Positions 1-11,884 of a stretch of 64,000 nt of DNA are shown piece after piece. The notes beneath the pieces were generated by a model. That model was not told where the DNA came from, searched no databases, and was given only the letters and a program-made list of their open reading frames with translations. Numbering within the stretch: the stretch's first letter is position 1; every line of letters begins with the position of its first letter. The stretch comes from Magnolia sinica (taxonomy: Eukaryota; Streptophyta; Magnoliopsida; Magnoliales; Magnoliaceae): positions 24,774,001 through 24,838,000 of the forward strand of contig NC_080574.1 in the NCBI RefSeq assembly GCF_029962835.1, in the 5' to 3' direction. A program made the position numbers and the translations under genes.

Positions 1-221
1 ATTTGCATTAACTCAATTAACTACATCTAATCTCAACCAAGTCCCAAATCAAGTAGGATGACTGGTTGAGGTGGAATGATGTACCGACGCAACATATTAG
101 TTAAACTCTAAAAAAGGCCACAATTTACAAGTATCATCATGTCAATAACAACTCCTATACTTTTAGTCTATGTTCCCCAAGTTGACGGTTTTGAATACAC
201 CAAAGTATCGAGTATGGCATA

Positions 222-403
222 TCCTCCAAAACCTGAAATTCTTGAAATATGGGTTGAAGCAATCAGGCCCTCTTCATGAGGGATCCTAAAGAGATTCAGG
301 GTGGGACCCACATCCTCCAAAATCTGAAATTCTCAAAATATGGGTTGACGTAATGAGGCCCTCTTCATGAGGGAACCTAAAGAGATTCAGGGTGGGACCC
401 ATC
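222..403. repeat. 91-bp tandem duplication
   Basis: Two adjacent copies with a 91-bp period (222-312 and 313-403). Each starts TCCTCCAAAA and ends in a GGTGGGACCCA-type block, and each contains the small palindrome CCCTCTTCATGAGGG. The copies differ at only a few bases. No coding potential is seen. Confidence 0.8.
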
Positions 404-2978
404 TGATCCTACATGTTACATGTGTGGGTCCCGCACACTTCTGGGCCCTACTAATCACGCATGTTGACCTTGTGATGATAGATTTAGGGTTTTAATGTTC
501 AGTCTTGTTTTTAATTCTATTTGGGCATTGGAATGACCAAAATACCCATCCTTATGGCAATTGTGGAATAATAATAAGCAATTGCAATTTGATCCCTTCC
601 ACAAGTTATTAGGATTCTCTTTGTTTAAGCCTACACAAGAGCCTTATTGGATGCGTGGCTTCATTATGCATTGGAGAATAAAAATTATGGCTTTGGCTTT
701 GTCGTTATTAAATTCATCTCTAGTATTTAATTAGACACTTAGGATTCTACCACAACCATTATTTCCATTTCCTCTTTTGTTAAAATCTGGGTTTTCCTGG
801 TTTTCGATTCAAAAACGACTCCAGGCTTCAAGATTGAAGAATTCAGATTGAAGAGATCAATTTTTCATGCCAAACAGCCTTTTACTTGCACCATTGGTGC
901 AGCATGGACAGGTTTTATCTCATAAGTGCAATCATGTTGAAATATTTCCTAGAAAAAATATACATTAAAAAGCAAAGCTTGAAGCCCAATAGGTAATTTA
1001 GGGTATACTTCATTCTAAATTCCAAATAACTAGTAGGTATAGAGTTCAAAAGTGAGGAAGATTTAAAGCTCAAGCCTCAAGGAAGGAGGATCCATCATCC
1101 TTATTATCTGAGCTACTCCTTTTTACTCAAGCAACCACGTATCATAGATTTCAGAAATTAGAAGATGAATGATAATGTGAGAAGAAACCCAATATGCCTT
1201 GCCGAACAAATGTCAGAAATGAGAACGAAGAAACCTTGCCAATCGGCCATTAATACTGATCCCTATAATTGCATCAGTCTCCAAACATCAACTCGTGATG
1301 CATTCAAACAAAGTGCATATGTATACAAAAGTCATCAGAAATCCCGAATCATCTTGAATTTTTACATCAAATTAAAAAAAAAAAAATCTCAAATTATCTC
1401 AGAAGCAAAACAAAGTTTTCAGTTGAAATCATTTTCAGATGGGAGTCAACTGCTGTCATGAAATATCAGTTATCAAATCCAAAAAGAATCTCCATTCTAA
1501 AACCAAAAAAAAAAAAAAAAAAGGATCTGGCTGTCAATGGAGGAAAAGTCAGTCTTTAGGGAAAACGTACTGTTTTCCACCAGAATTTGAGAAATCTAGT
1601 TGAAACATTCCAGATCTAGATTATTTTTTTTCTTTGATATCCAGACAAATTTTATTATTACTACCCAGCATGGCTCATTACTGGCTCTAGTATCTTTCGT
1701 TGTATGTGAGAAAACTGACTCCTTTTTCATATGGAATCTCACATATCTGTCTGAAATCTTAAAGTGAGGGACATTGGTGCTACACAAACAAACACAGGCA
1801 TCCACACACATCAATTAGAATTAAATGGAACCAGCAAAGACAGTCCAAGAGCAATGGATGTTTATGAAATGAGAAGAGAAGTACATGAGCCGCTGACCTT
1901 GAAGTGGAATCATTCAGAGTTCAAATGATGAAAGATCATTTTCATCATATAAGGTGGGAAAAAACATACTACAGCTCATCGAACATTCAGTCTGGGGAGG
2001 CGTGATGCTTAAAGAAGTAAAAGAGGAATGGAGAAGATAAAGTGACGTTCCGCTCACCTATTGCAATTTGCAACGGTCATGGCATGTAATCTGATTAAAG
2101 TAGTTAATATCTACACCAGACTTACCACCAGAAAATAAATATCTCAACTGCTTAATGATCGAAGTGTTATCACAGCAGCATATTTAGAGCTTTGCTACGC
2201 CCACATCCGTATACAAGTCATCTAATGCACACACCACCACATTCTTGCCCCACATGTTAAATATCCAAGCTATCCATCATGTGGACATCACTGTCTTGAT
2301 GCAACTGCCGAAAAATAAAGGTTGTCCACTCAGTAGCTGTGCCATGATATTAGACATAAGTTGAAGGGTTAGAAAACTTCAGACAAAATTTTCACAGCCA
2401 TACATTTGTTCAGTTAATTGTTACCCCACCTGACTAGCGACCAACTTGATTTATGGTATAGGGAATCTACATAGTGGTACCCTTAGTGCACCTGTCTTCC
2501 ACGCAGGCATATGTGGTGGCGTGTTCATTAGCTGACTTGTACATGCCTATGAGCTCAGCAAAGCCCACATATTTATATTCAACAAACCCAACTCAAGGAC
2601 CGAGATCACATCCAGCAGATAAACTATCTTTCAACTGATGAGCAAGATGATTAGAGCAAGTAAAAACCACACCATGAGCTTGATTTTGGACGCATGATTT
2701 AATTGAATTGTAATAACTAGTTCAACAGAGAGAAAATAACTAAATTGCAGCTACCTTCCATAGTATTCATAAAAGGAAGGAGCCTCAAATTACAGTCATA
2801 TTCCTTCCAAGTCCAACTCGAAAGTATGATAACTGTAACTTGGAGCCTGCCCCTAGTATGAATACTGAGCAAGGAAATTGCAACTTTGTTATTTCCACTA
2901 TATGCTGAATTAATTATTTCAATCCAATTCAATAGTGCATCCAAACACAAAACAATCACTCGATCGATTCTAGCAGTA
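404..2978. other. No gene recognised
   Basis: AT-rich sequence with short A-runs (about 1373-1386 and 1503-1522). The short open frames here have no recognisable domain and low-complexity composition. The missing downstream exon(s) of the minus-strand gene at 3144-4109 might lie here, but none could be identified with confidence. Confidence 0.5.
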
Positions 2979-3143
2979 TCAGCATAACAAAAGATAAAAA
3001 GATAACAAAAAAATGCAAAGGCAGGATGTTCTATCACGCGCTGCACATTTTATAAAGATTAACGGAAAAGGAAGATTAGTAAAAAAATAAAAAATAAAAT
3101 CGAAACACTCAATAAACATATTACCAGGTGGGTAGGAGCTCAC

Positions 3144-4109
3144 CTTATCGTCGAGGCTAACCTTAAGTGGAATGCTCCGGCTCTTACGCTTCATCCTGTA
3201 CAATCTCCGTCCCAGAATAACAAAGCCCATCACAGCTGCGGCGATGGAGAATGACCAAACAGGGCTAATCCGGAAAGCACAGAACTTCAGAAGCTCCAAA
3301 GGCAGCTTCCACCAAACCACCTTCTTCTTCTCCGCCTCAACCGATTTCACGTGGCTTGTAACAAGATTATCTGTTTCTCCACCTCCCTCTCCTTCAACAA
3401 ACCCATCAGAATCCAACCTCTCTCCTTCCTCAACCTCCGCAACCCCACCAGACTCCGACCCATCTCCCATCTTGAGAAAATCACCAGAACCTAATTCAAT
3501 TTCTTCATCCGTGCCCCTGAATTTGTCATCACCGCTCGAATCAGACCAAAATTCACTGGAATTAGTACGCTTGATTCCAATTCCCTCAAAACTCATTTCC
3601 CCTTTTCCCAAGAAGTCCTTGAATTTCAGAGTATCTGACCAAAAATCACCTGAGTTCTTCCTTGCAGCCCCAATCCCTTCGAAATCTACTTCTCTTCTCC
3701 CATCATCTCCACAATCCAGCTCGCCTTTTCCATCAAAATCCCCGAATTTCCGACCAACTGAACTGTCGCTGCCCGAATCCGACCAAAATTCACCCGAATT
3801 CCTGCATGACAGCTCGATTCCCCCAAAACCCACTTCCGATTTCGCACCACCTGCGTACCGAGGCTCTGATGCAGGATCAACCCAACTTGGATTATCCGAT
3901 TCGACAGAACTCCCTTCTCGATCTCCCTCAGGGGCCTCCTTAGCGTATGAATTCTCGAGAGTGAAGTAATCCGACCTGATCGCACCTTCGGAATCCCCCT
4001 CAACTCCTTCAAAATCCCTGGAATTCTGAGACAAATAGGGCGTTTGAACGAGACCCATGTCGGTTTTTTGGAGCATTTCCCAATCCTGAAACTCTCCCGC
4101 TTCTGCCAT
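3144..4109 (-). CDS. EFQDWE-motif single-pass membrane protein, first exon (322 codons)
   Basis: The ATG at 4109-4107 opens a 322-codon exon. It ends at a good donor (AAG followed by GTGAGC, GT at 3143-3142); the frame beyond this is intron read-through. The protein starts MAEAGEFQDWEML and is acidic and Ser/Gly-rich. It carries three related repeats with the core NSGEFWSDS, NSGDFWSDT and NSSEFWSDS between about residues 105 and 195. A single hydrophobic segment (about 284-300) is followed by a basic stretch RRLYRMKRKSR, and the exon ends in SIPLKVSLDDK. This architecture matches a plant-specific family of uncharacterised membrane proteins (I believe the one catalogued as DUF6821; memory, not a search). 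The basic stretch after the membrane segment suggests a cytosolic C-terminal tail. No enzymatic motif is seen. The C-terminal exon(s) were not found, so the gene is incomplete here. Confidence 0.75.
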
Positions 4110-4218
4110 GGCGATTTTGAGAGAGAAAATGAAGCTGCAGCACGCAGGAGAAAGAGTCTTGTCAGAGATACGAAGAAAGGAGGCAGAAAAGGAAAATTCT
4201 GCTCTGCTCTTGCCTGCC

Positions 4219-4243
4219 GAGAGAGAGAGAGAGAGAGAGAGAG
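4219..4243. repeat. (GA)12 microsatellite in the 5' leader of the membrane-protein gene
   Basis: A perfect GA run lies about 110 bases upstream of the ATG at 4109. Read on the gene strand it is a CT-rich tract, as is common in plant 5' leaders. It could affect transcription or translation (inference). Confidence 0.85.
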
Positions 4244-4304
4244 CAGATGAGAAAAGCCAACAACTGTCAAACGAATGGAGAATAAGTGGCCATCTTCTCC
4301 TCCT

Positions 4305-4655
4305 GAGGACTCGAGGATTTGAACAGAATACTCGAGCTTTTGCTTGTGAAGGTGGGTCCCACCATTAACTGACCCATACCAACGGCCTATTGAGACCCAT
4401 AAATTTCCTCCTCAGGATGATCCTCATCATTCATTTTATGGACCACAAATGGACGGTCAGAAAAAAATGTTGGATCCACATTCCACCCGAGAAAGGCCAA
4501 ACACCGAGAGATTGGTAGTTATGAGCTCCTAGTGTAGGAGATTCTTCTATCGTGTTTGATCCAATATGTGGCCCAGAAAACCAATGGTCCGGATCACTAA
4601 ATCATGGCCCGCTCATGTACAAACTGAAAACTCGAGTATTCTGTGCTCATCCTCG
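4305..4655. mobile_element. Short inverted-repeat element (family D) in the promoter of the membrane-protein gene
   Basis: The ends are inverted copies sharing CAGAATACTCGAG, with GAGGA-type termini: left arm from about 4305, right arm ending about 4655. The interior has GTGGGTCCCACC-like and GGACCACAAATGGACGGT-like words typical of the MITEs in this window. It sits about 200 bases upstream of the start codon, so it probably forms part of the promoter. A second member is at 35380-35750. Confidence 0.6.
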
Positions 4656-5131
4656 GGTGCGGGTATCAAATAATTCGTTCCTTCCCAGAGTGGAAAGGGC
4701 AGGTAATTTATCGCGGGAAATAATACCATAGAGCCGTCTCTATCAGCATAGAGTAATGTGGCATCGTCCACGTGGAAATTTGGACGGTGAATATGAACTT
4801 TCCACGAGGTGGTCTCTGAATTAGATTTTTTCAAAGCATTAAAATACGTTAAAATATAATCCTATCCATCAATATATTTCACCGTTATCTAATGAATGGC
4901 ATATTTTATTTTTCAATTAAATGCAACTGATCGAAAGTTTTAAACATTATCTTTTTTCTGAAATTTCATACACAGTCCATCCAAGATACGTTTCACTAAT
5001 TTTACGGTCAGGATCTTCTCTTTACCCTTCTAAGTTGACAATGAAATGGCAGCTCTATCAGTACCCTTTTTATTGTCCGGTGACGTATCACTTTTCTTAT
5101 CGCGATCTATCGAGGATATGTTATTGAAAGA
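4656..5131. other. No gene recognised
   Basis: Intergenic sequence between two MITEs. No open frame with domain content. Confidence 0.5.
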
Positions 5132-5540
5132 GGAAAAAACTTTGATACTCTTGCAGAGTTGGGTAGATGACACACAGGCACCTATAAATTTCACACATGG
5201 AATATAATAAATCCTAGTTAAATGGCCCAAGTTGTGGGTCCCTGTGTAGATGATTTATGGTGGAAAAAAATTACGCCTATTTGATTATCTGACTATAGGA
5301 CTGGGGCACATTTATTGGACAATTGAAAATGAAAAATCCAACGGTCCTGTTTCAACCAACAAGTGTCCATGTCATGGAGATTAGTAACTCTCAATCAATG
5401 CTATCCTTGACTGTCATTTGGAAACAGTTGATTTCCATAATTTAGTCGGCTCAGTTTGATTTACGATATTCCAAGTGTAAAATTTATCAGTGTCTGCGTA
5501 TCAAGCGATCGAAGCTGCCGGAGTATCAAGTAATCCCCTT
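5132..5540. mobile_element. Family B MITE (TTTGATACTC termini), complete
   Basis: Left end CTTTGATACTCTTGCAGAG followed by a GACACACAGGCACC word. The right end is its inverted counterpart, GTGTCTGCGTATCAAG then GGAGTATCAAG. Length about 0.4 kb, non-coding. No convincing target duplication. Related members: 15980, 34295, 34930, 35826, 38104, 41445, and an end only at 18580. Confidence 0.7.
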
Positions 5541-5553
5541 CCTTTTATTTATA

Positions 5554-5940
5554 GAAGTGTGTTGCGTCCGAACTCCGATCAGACAATAAGCCGTCCGACC
5601 AGAGCTTCTCTAGGGCCCACCATGATGTATCTGTTTATCTATGCCGTCCATCCATTTTAACAGATCATTTTAAGGTATGATTCCAAAAATTAATTAAATA
5701 AAACTATCAAATGGACCACACCAAATAGTGAGCGTAGGTTGCATTAAGTGCATAAAGCGTTAAATGCAAGAGTTATCTATGGTGTGGTCTATTTTATTTT
5801 GTATCTTCTAATTTTCATACATTCAAAATATCTGAAAAAATGGATGGACGGAATGGATGAACAGATACATCAATATGGGACCCACAGGAGCTATGATCGG
5901 ACGGCTTATTGTCCGACCGGGTTCGGACACAATCCGCTTC
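5554..5940. mobile_element. Family A foldback MITE, compact copy
   Basis: Nearly the whole element is palindromic: arms of about 180 bases around a centre near 5740. The termini share GCGTCCGAAC / GTTCGGACAC and ACAATAAGCCGTCC / GGACGGCTTATTGT. The family words GGGCCCACCATGATGTAT and GGACCACACCA recur in inverted form on the right. Confidence 0.8.
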
Positions 5941-6089
5941 GCTCTTTTGCACGGTTTTATTTTATCGCGAGTGCTGATGCTGACGACATCTAAAGCGGAT
6001 GAAAAATCGACAGATACCTGAAAAGGACCGAATCACCCGTGTAGCTGAGGTATCGAGGAATTACATCATAACACGGAAGAGATCTAATC

Positions 6090-7250
6090 CATACGCGTGG
6101 GAAGTGGATTGGCTGGTGTACCGCACACTACCAACCTTGTTGGTGTGTTGACGTCACCAAGTTATGTGGGTTCCATCTTGAGGTATGTCTTATATCCAAA
6201 CCGTCCTTCCATTTTGTGAGCTCGTCGTGAGGCTTGATCCAGAAAATAAGACAGATCCAAAGATCAAGTGGACCGCACTGCAAAAAGCAGTGGGAGATTA
6301 AATGTCTACCATTGAAACCCTTTCGGGGGTCACAGAAGTTTTGGATCAGTACGATATTTGTTTTTCCTAGTCATTCAGGTCTTTATGACATCATGAGCAG
6401 ATTAAATGAAAAATAAACATTATGTGGCCCTGTGAATGTTTTAATGGTGAGAGTCATCGTCTCCACTGCTATTTGTGGTGTGGTTCACTTGAGATTTGCA
6501 TATGCATTTTCTATCTCATGATCTAAAATGATCTCGTCAAATGGATGAACGGTGTGGATATAGTAAATAGATTATTTTGGGGCCCATGTAACTTTGATCT
6601 CTCTGAACCGTTCGAATAACTAGGAGATCAAGCAGCTCGTTTGACGCTCCTGGAGCTCCTGTACAAACGGTTCAAAGGATATCAAAGAGAAAATTACCAC
6701 TGTAGACTCCACCTTTAATCTAGCGTCTTTTATGAAGAATTCAAAACTTACCTTTTCAACTTAGACCTTACACGTACGGGCAGAGCATTTGAAGAGGAAA
6801 ATATCCCTGCTTACGGCTCCAGTGGCTACGGTTATAATTCGTAGCCATAGGTCTAAGGAATCGACGTAACACTTTCCAAGGCAGAGATATTTTCGTCCTC
6901 AAATGCTCTGTCCGTACGTACAAGGTCTAAGTTGGGAAGATAAGTTTCGTATTCTCCAAAAAAAAAAGAAAAAAACGCTGGATAAAAGGTGGGTTCTACG
7001 GTGGTAATTTTTACTTTCAGACTCATTTGGGCCCCACTTTCAATGGTAGACGTTTAATCCCCCAATGCTTTTTTCAGTGGTCCAGTTGATCTTTAGATCT
7101 GTCTTATTTTCGGCTCAAACCTTACAATGAGCTCACCGAATGGATGAACAGTTTGGATATAACGCATACCTCATTATGGGACCCACAGAACTTGCTGACG
7201 TCAGCCACCTAGATAGCTGGTGTACACCAGCCAATCCACTTCCATACGCG
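6090..7250. mobile_element. Composite nest of family A foldback elements
   Basis: Outer arms at about 6090-6345 and 7015-7250 are inverted copies (AAGTGGATTGGCTGGTGTAC on the left and its inverse on the right; ATAAGACAGATC words inside). Between them are another family A right arm (about 6420-6600) and the separate palindrome at 6689-7013. Non-coding. Confidence 0.7.
6689..7013. mobile_element. Nested palindromic element (family C)
   Basis: Left arm AAATTACCACTGTAGA..., then CTTAGACCTTACACGTACGG and AGAGCATTTGA. The right arm is the inverse (CCGTACGTACAAGGTCTAAG and GGTGGTAATTTTTA). The centre holds a small hairpin, TGGCTACGG ... CGTAGCCA. The A-run near 6959-6975 widens one arm. No open frame. 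Confidence 0.75.
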
Positions 7251-7850
7251 TGTGGACACGTGGCATAACTTCTCGGATCCATGTTGGCCCACTGTACATG
7301 GGTCAGACCCCAAAATCACTCCAAAATAAAGGGTCGGAGTTAATCTAGTTCACTTGGACGGTTAAAATGTATAGTGCCATCCATCCAAATTTAAGATAAT
7401 GTCCATTCATGAGAACTAGGATCGTCCAATCAGTCTGATATTGGGGTGATTCTCCACAGTTTAGACGGTTTGGATTGAGGTGCATGTCACTGAAATTACT
7501 CCATCCTATATTGGCCAAACCCAAGAATCTCACAAATCGGACAAACCTAACCATTAGCTTGAAAATTTTAGCTTCCATGGCTCACATCATTGCACATAAA
7601 AGCATTGTTCTCCATCTATAGTATGACTCACCGGATCCATGTTCTTGATTACCGAACCATGGCCCCAACTTGTTAGAAACGGAAGGCTTGTAAGCTTTGG
7701 ATCTACTTCAATTTGAGGCCCATGCCCTAAAATGAGTTGGAAAAAATGAATGAAAGGCTGGGAAAAAACACATAAATCATCGTGGGGCCCATAAAGCTTT
7801 GACACCAGCTACCTGGTTGGGTCACCAGCCACACTGCGCCCCATGTTAAC
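7251..7850. other. Fragments of family B- and family A-like MITEs
   Basis: 7340-7500 resembles the interior of family B (AATCAGTCTGATATTGGGG, TTAGACGGTTTGGATTGAG). 7690-7830 is a family A right arm (GCCCATGCCCTAAAATGAG, CATCGTGGGGCCCA). No gene. Confidence 0.5.
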
Positions 7851-7889
7851 CGCGACGGGGTTAGGTATTAGCCCGTCTGTCCCGAGCTG

Positions 7890-8630
7890 GAAATAGGCTA
7901 GGCCCACCGTGATTTATTTGTTAATCATGACCGTCTATTCATTTTTTATTTTTTTTTATCATTTTATGATAAAAACCAAAAAAAAATAAAAAAGAAAAGA
8001 AAAGAAAAAACATCAGCTCGATCCAAAACTTGTGCAGCTCTTAAGAAGTTTTTGAAAGCAGGAGTTTAGTTTACACTGTGTGGTCCCCTTGAAACTTGAA
8101 TTTACCTCATTTTTTAGCAGTCATCTAAATCTCCCAGAGTCAAAGTAGTGGCACTTGTTTGTTAAAGTGGGGTCAGCGTAGGTGGTGGGAACCCTGTGGG
8201 GGCCACTGTAATAATGTATGTGACTGCATCCACGCCGTCCATCCATATTAAAAGCTCATTTTAAAGCATGATCTAAAAATTGAAGCAGATCCAAATACGA
8301 AATGGGCCATAGTACAGGAAACAATAGTAATTGACCATTAAAAACTTCTTGTCAGCCACGTAAGGTTTGTATCATGATGATATTTATGTGACCTCTTCAT
8401 CTAGGTGTTTGCAACCTTATCACTGAGGTGGAATCCAGGAAGTTTTTAATGGTAGGGATTTAATCATGACTATTTCATGTGGTGTGGTTCTCCTAATATT
8501 TGGGTCAGCTCATTTTAAGGCATGATCCCAAAAATGAAACTGTTAAAATAGTTGGACGGTGTAGATTTAAGTCAAATACAGCATTGTGAGCCCCACAGTT
8601 ACGGGTCCTTCCACCTATGCGGATTCGCGG
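7890..8630. mobile_element. Family A foldback MITEs: a partial copy and a complete copy
   Basis: 7890-8150 is a partial copy interrupted by an A-rich stretch. 8165-8630 is a full copy: left arm with GGGGGCCACTGTAATAATGT and GCCGTCCATCC, right arm with TGGTGTGGTTC and TTGGACGGTGTAGAT, ending at GAGCCCCACAG. Confidence 0.65.
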
Positions 8631-8969
8631 ATCCACCGAAGCCACGCCCGTTGAAAGTAGAGCCAATGGTGCCTTTTTTTTTTTCTTATTTTTGTTTCAA
8701 TACGTCTACTTGCGTGTACATGTGTGTCTCAACAACATGTACGGAGGGTTCGCTGGATTTCAGGGAGCAACTGATGAACAATCCAAAGGTGAAACATGGT
8801 GTGACATGTGTGACTCGCAGTTGCTACCGACCCAATTCCGTGATGGTTTGAATTGGAAAAGCTCCGTGGACCCACCATGCTGTATGCATTTTATCCTACC
8901 CGACCATCCATTTTGCTGGCTCATTTTCAGGCATAAGCTCAACAATGAGGCATATTCAAGTCTTAGTGG

Positions 8970-9573
8970 TAAGAGTGCACACAGGTTGGGTCAGTCCGGC
9001 TCTGGAAAGAAAATAGAATCGAACTGTTTCTAACAATTTTAGGATATTCGGAACCGGAACCGGAACCGGACATTAGCGCCCTAGAACTGAACCGGAACTG
9101 GACTATTAAAACTGGTTCGGTTCCACAGTTATAGGCTTTTTATAATCCTATTTTATAATCTAGCCTATTTCCATTCGTATTGTGATCCATTTGATGAATG
9201 GTTTGGATATTGTATAAGGTGTGCAAAAATACATTTATGGAAACAATCCAATAGTGCATTGTAAACCATAAATCATGAGTCAAATATGGAAACAATCAAA
9301 GAGTTCCTGGTTTGATTCCAAGTTCAGTTTTAGGTTCGGTTCCACGGTTCAGTTCCGTGGTTCAGATCCACAGATGGGTTCTACAGGTCGGATCACTGTT
9401 CTGTTCGGTTCTACATATCTCAAAACCGAGAACCGAACTGATATAATCAGTTCTTTGATATTTGGAACCGGAACTGAAACCGAAACCAGTGCATTCTAGA
9501 ATCAGACCAAACTAGACTGTTTGATCAGTTCCGATCTAGTTCCATGGTTCTACCGGTTCGATGTGCACCCTTA
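8970..9573. mobile_element. hAT-like MITE with GGTTC/GGAAC subterminal words
   Basis: Terminal inverted repeats TAAGAGTGCACA (left) and TGTGCACCCTTA (right). Just inside are many copies of short words such as CGGAACCGGAAC on the left and GGTTCGGTTC / GGTTCTACCGGTTC on the right. The flanking 8-mers cttagtgg and cacggtgg match at 5 of 8 positions, which fits an old target duplication. Non-coding. Confidence 0.6.
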
Positions 9574-9691
9574 CACGGTGGGACTGCACCACAAGAAACA
9601 ATGGTGATTGAATGCCCATAGTTAAAAACTTGCTAACCCTTTCTATGATGTTTCTTTGGCATCCAACTTGTTAATTAAGTCACATAGACCT

Positions 9692-9816
9692 AGAAATACC
9701 TCGTTTCAACACTTGAGGTCTTGGTATAGATCCCTAGCAGGGGTGGCTAACGTGGAGTGTGTGTACTGACATGGGTATGTACTAACAAGCTAACCCCAAA
9801 AAAAAAAAAAAAAAAA
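9692..9816 (+). mobile_element. 5'-truncated tRNA-derived SINE
   Basis: The body contains TTGAGGTCTTGGTATAGATC (degenerate B box) and GGGTGGCTAACGTGGAGTGT, and ends in an A-run of about 20 bases. It is flanked by a 12-base duplication, tcacatagacct and tcgcacagacct (10 of 12 match), in the loop of the surrounding family A element. Relatives are at 18371, 40854 and 48086. Confidence 0.75.
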
Positions 9817-10050
9817 TCGCACAGACCTGGATGAAAGGAAAACACAAATATAAGCTTAATTCAAAACATTTGCAGCGCTAGAAGTTCTTAATGGTGGCAT
9901 TCTATGATCACTGTTTCTTATGGTGTGGTCCACTTGAAATTTGGATCTACCTCATTTTTGGACTCATGCTTTAAAATAAACTGTAAAATTTTATGGACAA
10001 AATAAATAAAACATATACATCATGGCAGGGTCCGCAAAGCTTTTCCAACA

Positions 10051-11884
10051 GAAAGTGCCTACTATAGGGGTCGCTTACGAATTCAAATCCGAATCCGAAT
10101 CTGAGTCTAGTTGACAAATGTAACACTCATACTACGGAAAAAGGTAGGCTCAATAGATAATTGTGAGCAAAATAGAGCATATCCGTCCATCAGGTGGAGA
10201 TCAATCATTTTGAACCACTTATCATAAAGGGAACACTAAATGGACAGTCCGGATTGTAACGTGTACCTCCTATGTTGTGTTTTTTAGAATTAAAATAAAT
10301 TTTTAAAATAAAAGTTATTTTTAGAAAGTAAATAAATATATTAATTATTTAAACTTTCCATAAATAGTGTGTATAGCCGGTCAGTAAGAGAAGAGGTTTT
10401 TTGCTTATGTAACCATAGTTCAAATCTCCTCAAAGGTTGTAGGGCTGCTTAAGCGCACTTAGCACACAAGGAGCTAAGAGAAACTTAGTCTTTTTGGCAC
10501 TCAGTTCAAACTTTTTGGGTCATGGCACCCTAATGTTTTATTACTTTTTTTGTTGATTGAGAGTAATTATGACATGATTATACATGTGGCACCTATGTCA
10601 TGTGTCGCTTATATTGATACAGTTTTTCCTATTGGATAACTGCTTCTATCTGAATGGGTACAAAAACAACTATCATAGTACAAAGAATCATGTCGTTTCA
10701 TGGAAGACAATTAGTTGTTGTGAATGGGTATGGATTTTTTGAAGAAGCACTTTAGCACCGCTTCAGAAAAAAATACATAACCTTTCAATTGATATAAATC
10801 TTGGATACTATAATGTAGAAGAAGATACTCTTAATCCTTAAGATTATATCATCTTCTTTGCGATTACTATTGATTTGATCTCTTGCTGAGTTTTTTCTGA
10901 ATGTCTTCAGGCATATCAGTGTCAAAACTAAAGATCTATTCAACACTTAAATGTACAAATTTTCGTGTTAAAAATCTGATTGAGAGTTCATTATATCCTG
11001 AATACAATTTGCAGATTTCCTTCGTTTGCATTTGCTAGAACTTCCAAAAAAAAGACAGCAAATTTATCTTGAGAAATTGACTATTCAAGTTAAGCCTTGA
11101 ACCTGATAAATCTAATCATTTCGTTATCATTTTCTTCTAATCCGCCGTTGTGTACAAGAAACACTTATATATCTAACATCCAGTTTTTCATTCAAATCAA
11201 TGGTGGGAAAGGAAAACAGTTAATGGTCAACATCAAATTGCTGGAAAGTAAAGATGTCTCGTTATGCATATGATCTTGAAAACATTCCTCATCCATAACG
11301 AGGCCCACTAGCTGGACAGCTCAGAATGATGAATTACCCTTTGCACGTGTTATGTAATGGGATAGCTCTACCGTATTATCTCCTCCTGAAGATTCATGGG
11401 ACGCACATAAAATCTGGCCTCTGGACTTACAGATCACCTGACTATGGTTGGAAAATGGAACCCACTTAACTATTTCAGAAACCAGAACATCTCTACCTGT
11501 ATCCATCTTCACACCTTCAAAAATGTGCAACGGTTTTTTTATTTCCCTTCTTGGTAAAGGCTAGATGTGGATTTTTCTCATACTGCATGTTGAGAATTCA
11601 ACGGTTGGATGGTCATGTAACTTGTAATCAACGAGTCCTATTGTATTTGATGCGGTGCAACAAATGACCTCTAGAGAGCTTTCTCTATGTATCATATATG
11701 TTTCCACACACGGCAAATTCTTCAAAATTATCTAATCCTGTGATGTGTCACATGGAGTAATGCCACATGGTGTGGTTTGATTATGAGCAATTAGTGTGTA
11801 GAGTATGATATAGGTGGAGAAAGGAGGGAAGAGAGAGGGACCTGATGGAAAAGGTGTGGTAAGAGATGGAGAGAGAGGAAATGG
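10051..11884. other. No gene recognised; one coding-like frame at 11321-11530 (minus)
   Basis: Mostly low-complexity intergenic DNA. The minus-strand frame at 11321-11530 (69 residues, containing the stretch VSEIVKWVPFSNHSQVIC) has a protein-like composition, but it matches no family I know and has no neighbouring exon I can place. It may be a gene relic or chance. Confidence 0.3.

Larger units (their letters stand above)
8860..10050. mobile_element. Family A foldback MITE carrying two nested insertions
   Basis: The left arm starts GGACCCACCATGCTGTATG and the right arm ends CATATACATCATGGCAGGGTC. The arm is interrupted at 8970-9573 by a hAT-like MITE and the loop at 9692-9816 by a SINE. Removing both leaves an ordinary family A element of about 0.45 kb. 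Confidence 0.75.

Noticed and set aside
2040-2130. Possible second exon of the membrane-protein gene (IKQLRYLFSGG frame, minus strand)
   Set aside because: No conserved family tail and ambiguous splice sites; not strong enough to call.
3172-3969. A 265-codon plus-strand open frame, Ser/Pro-rich
   Set aside because: It is the antisense shadow of the membrane-protein exon. The minus-strand frame has the ATG, a good donor site and family motifs.
8552-9033. Two overlapping plus-strand frames
   Set aside because: They run across MITE boundaries and have no domain content.
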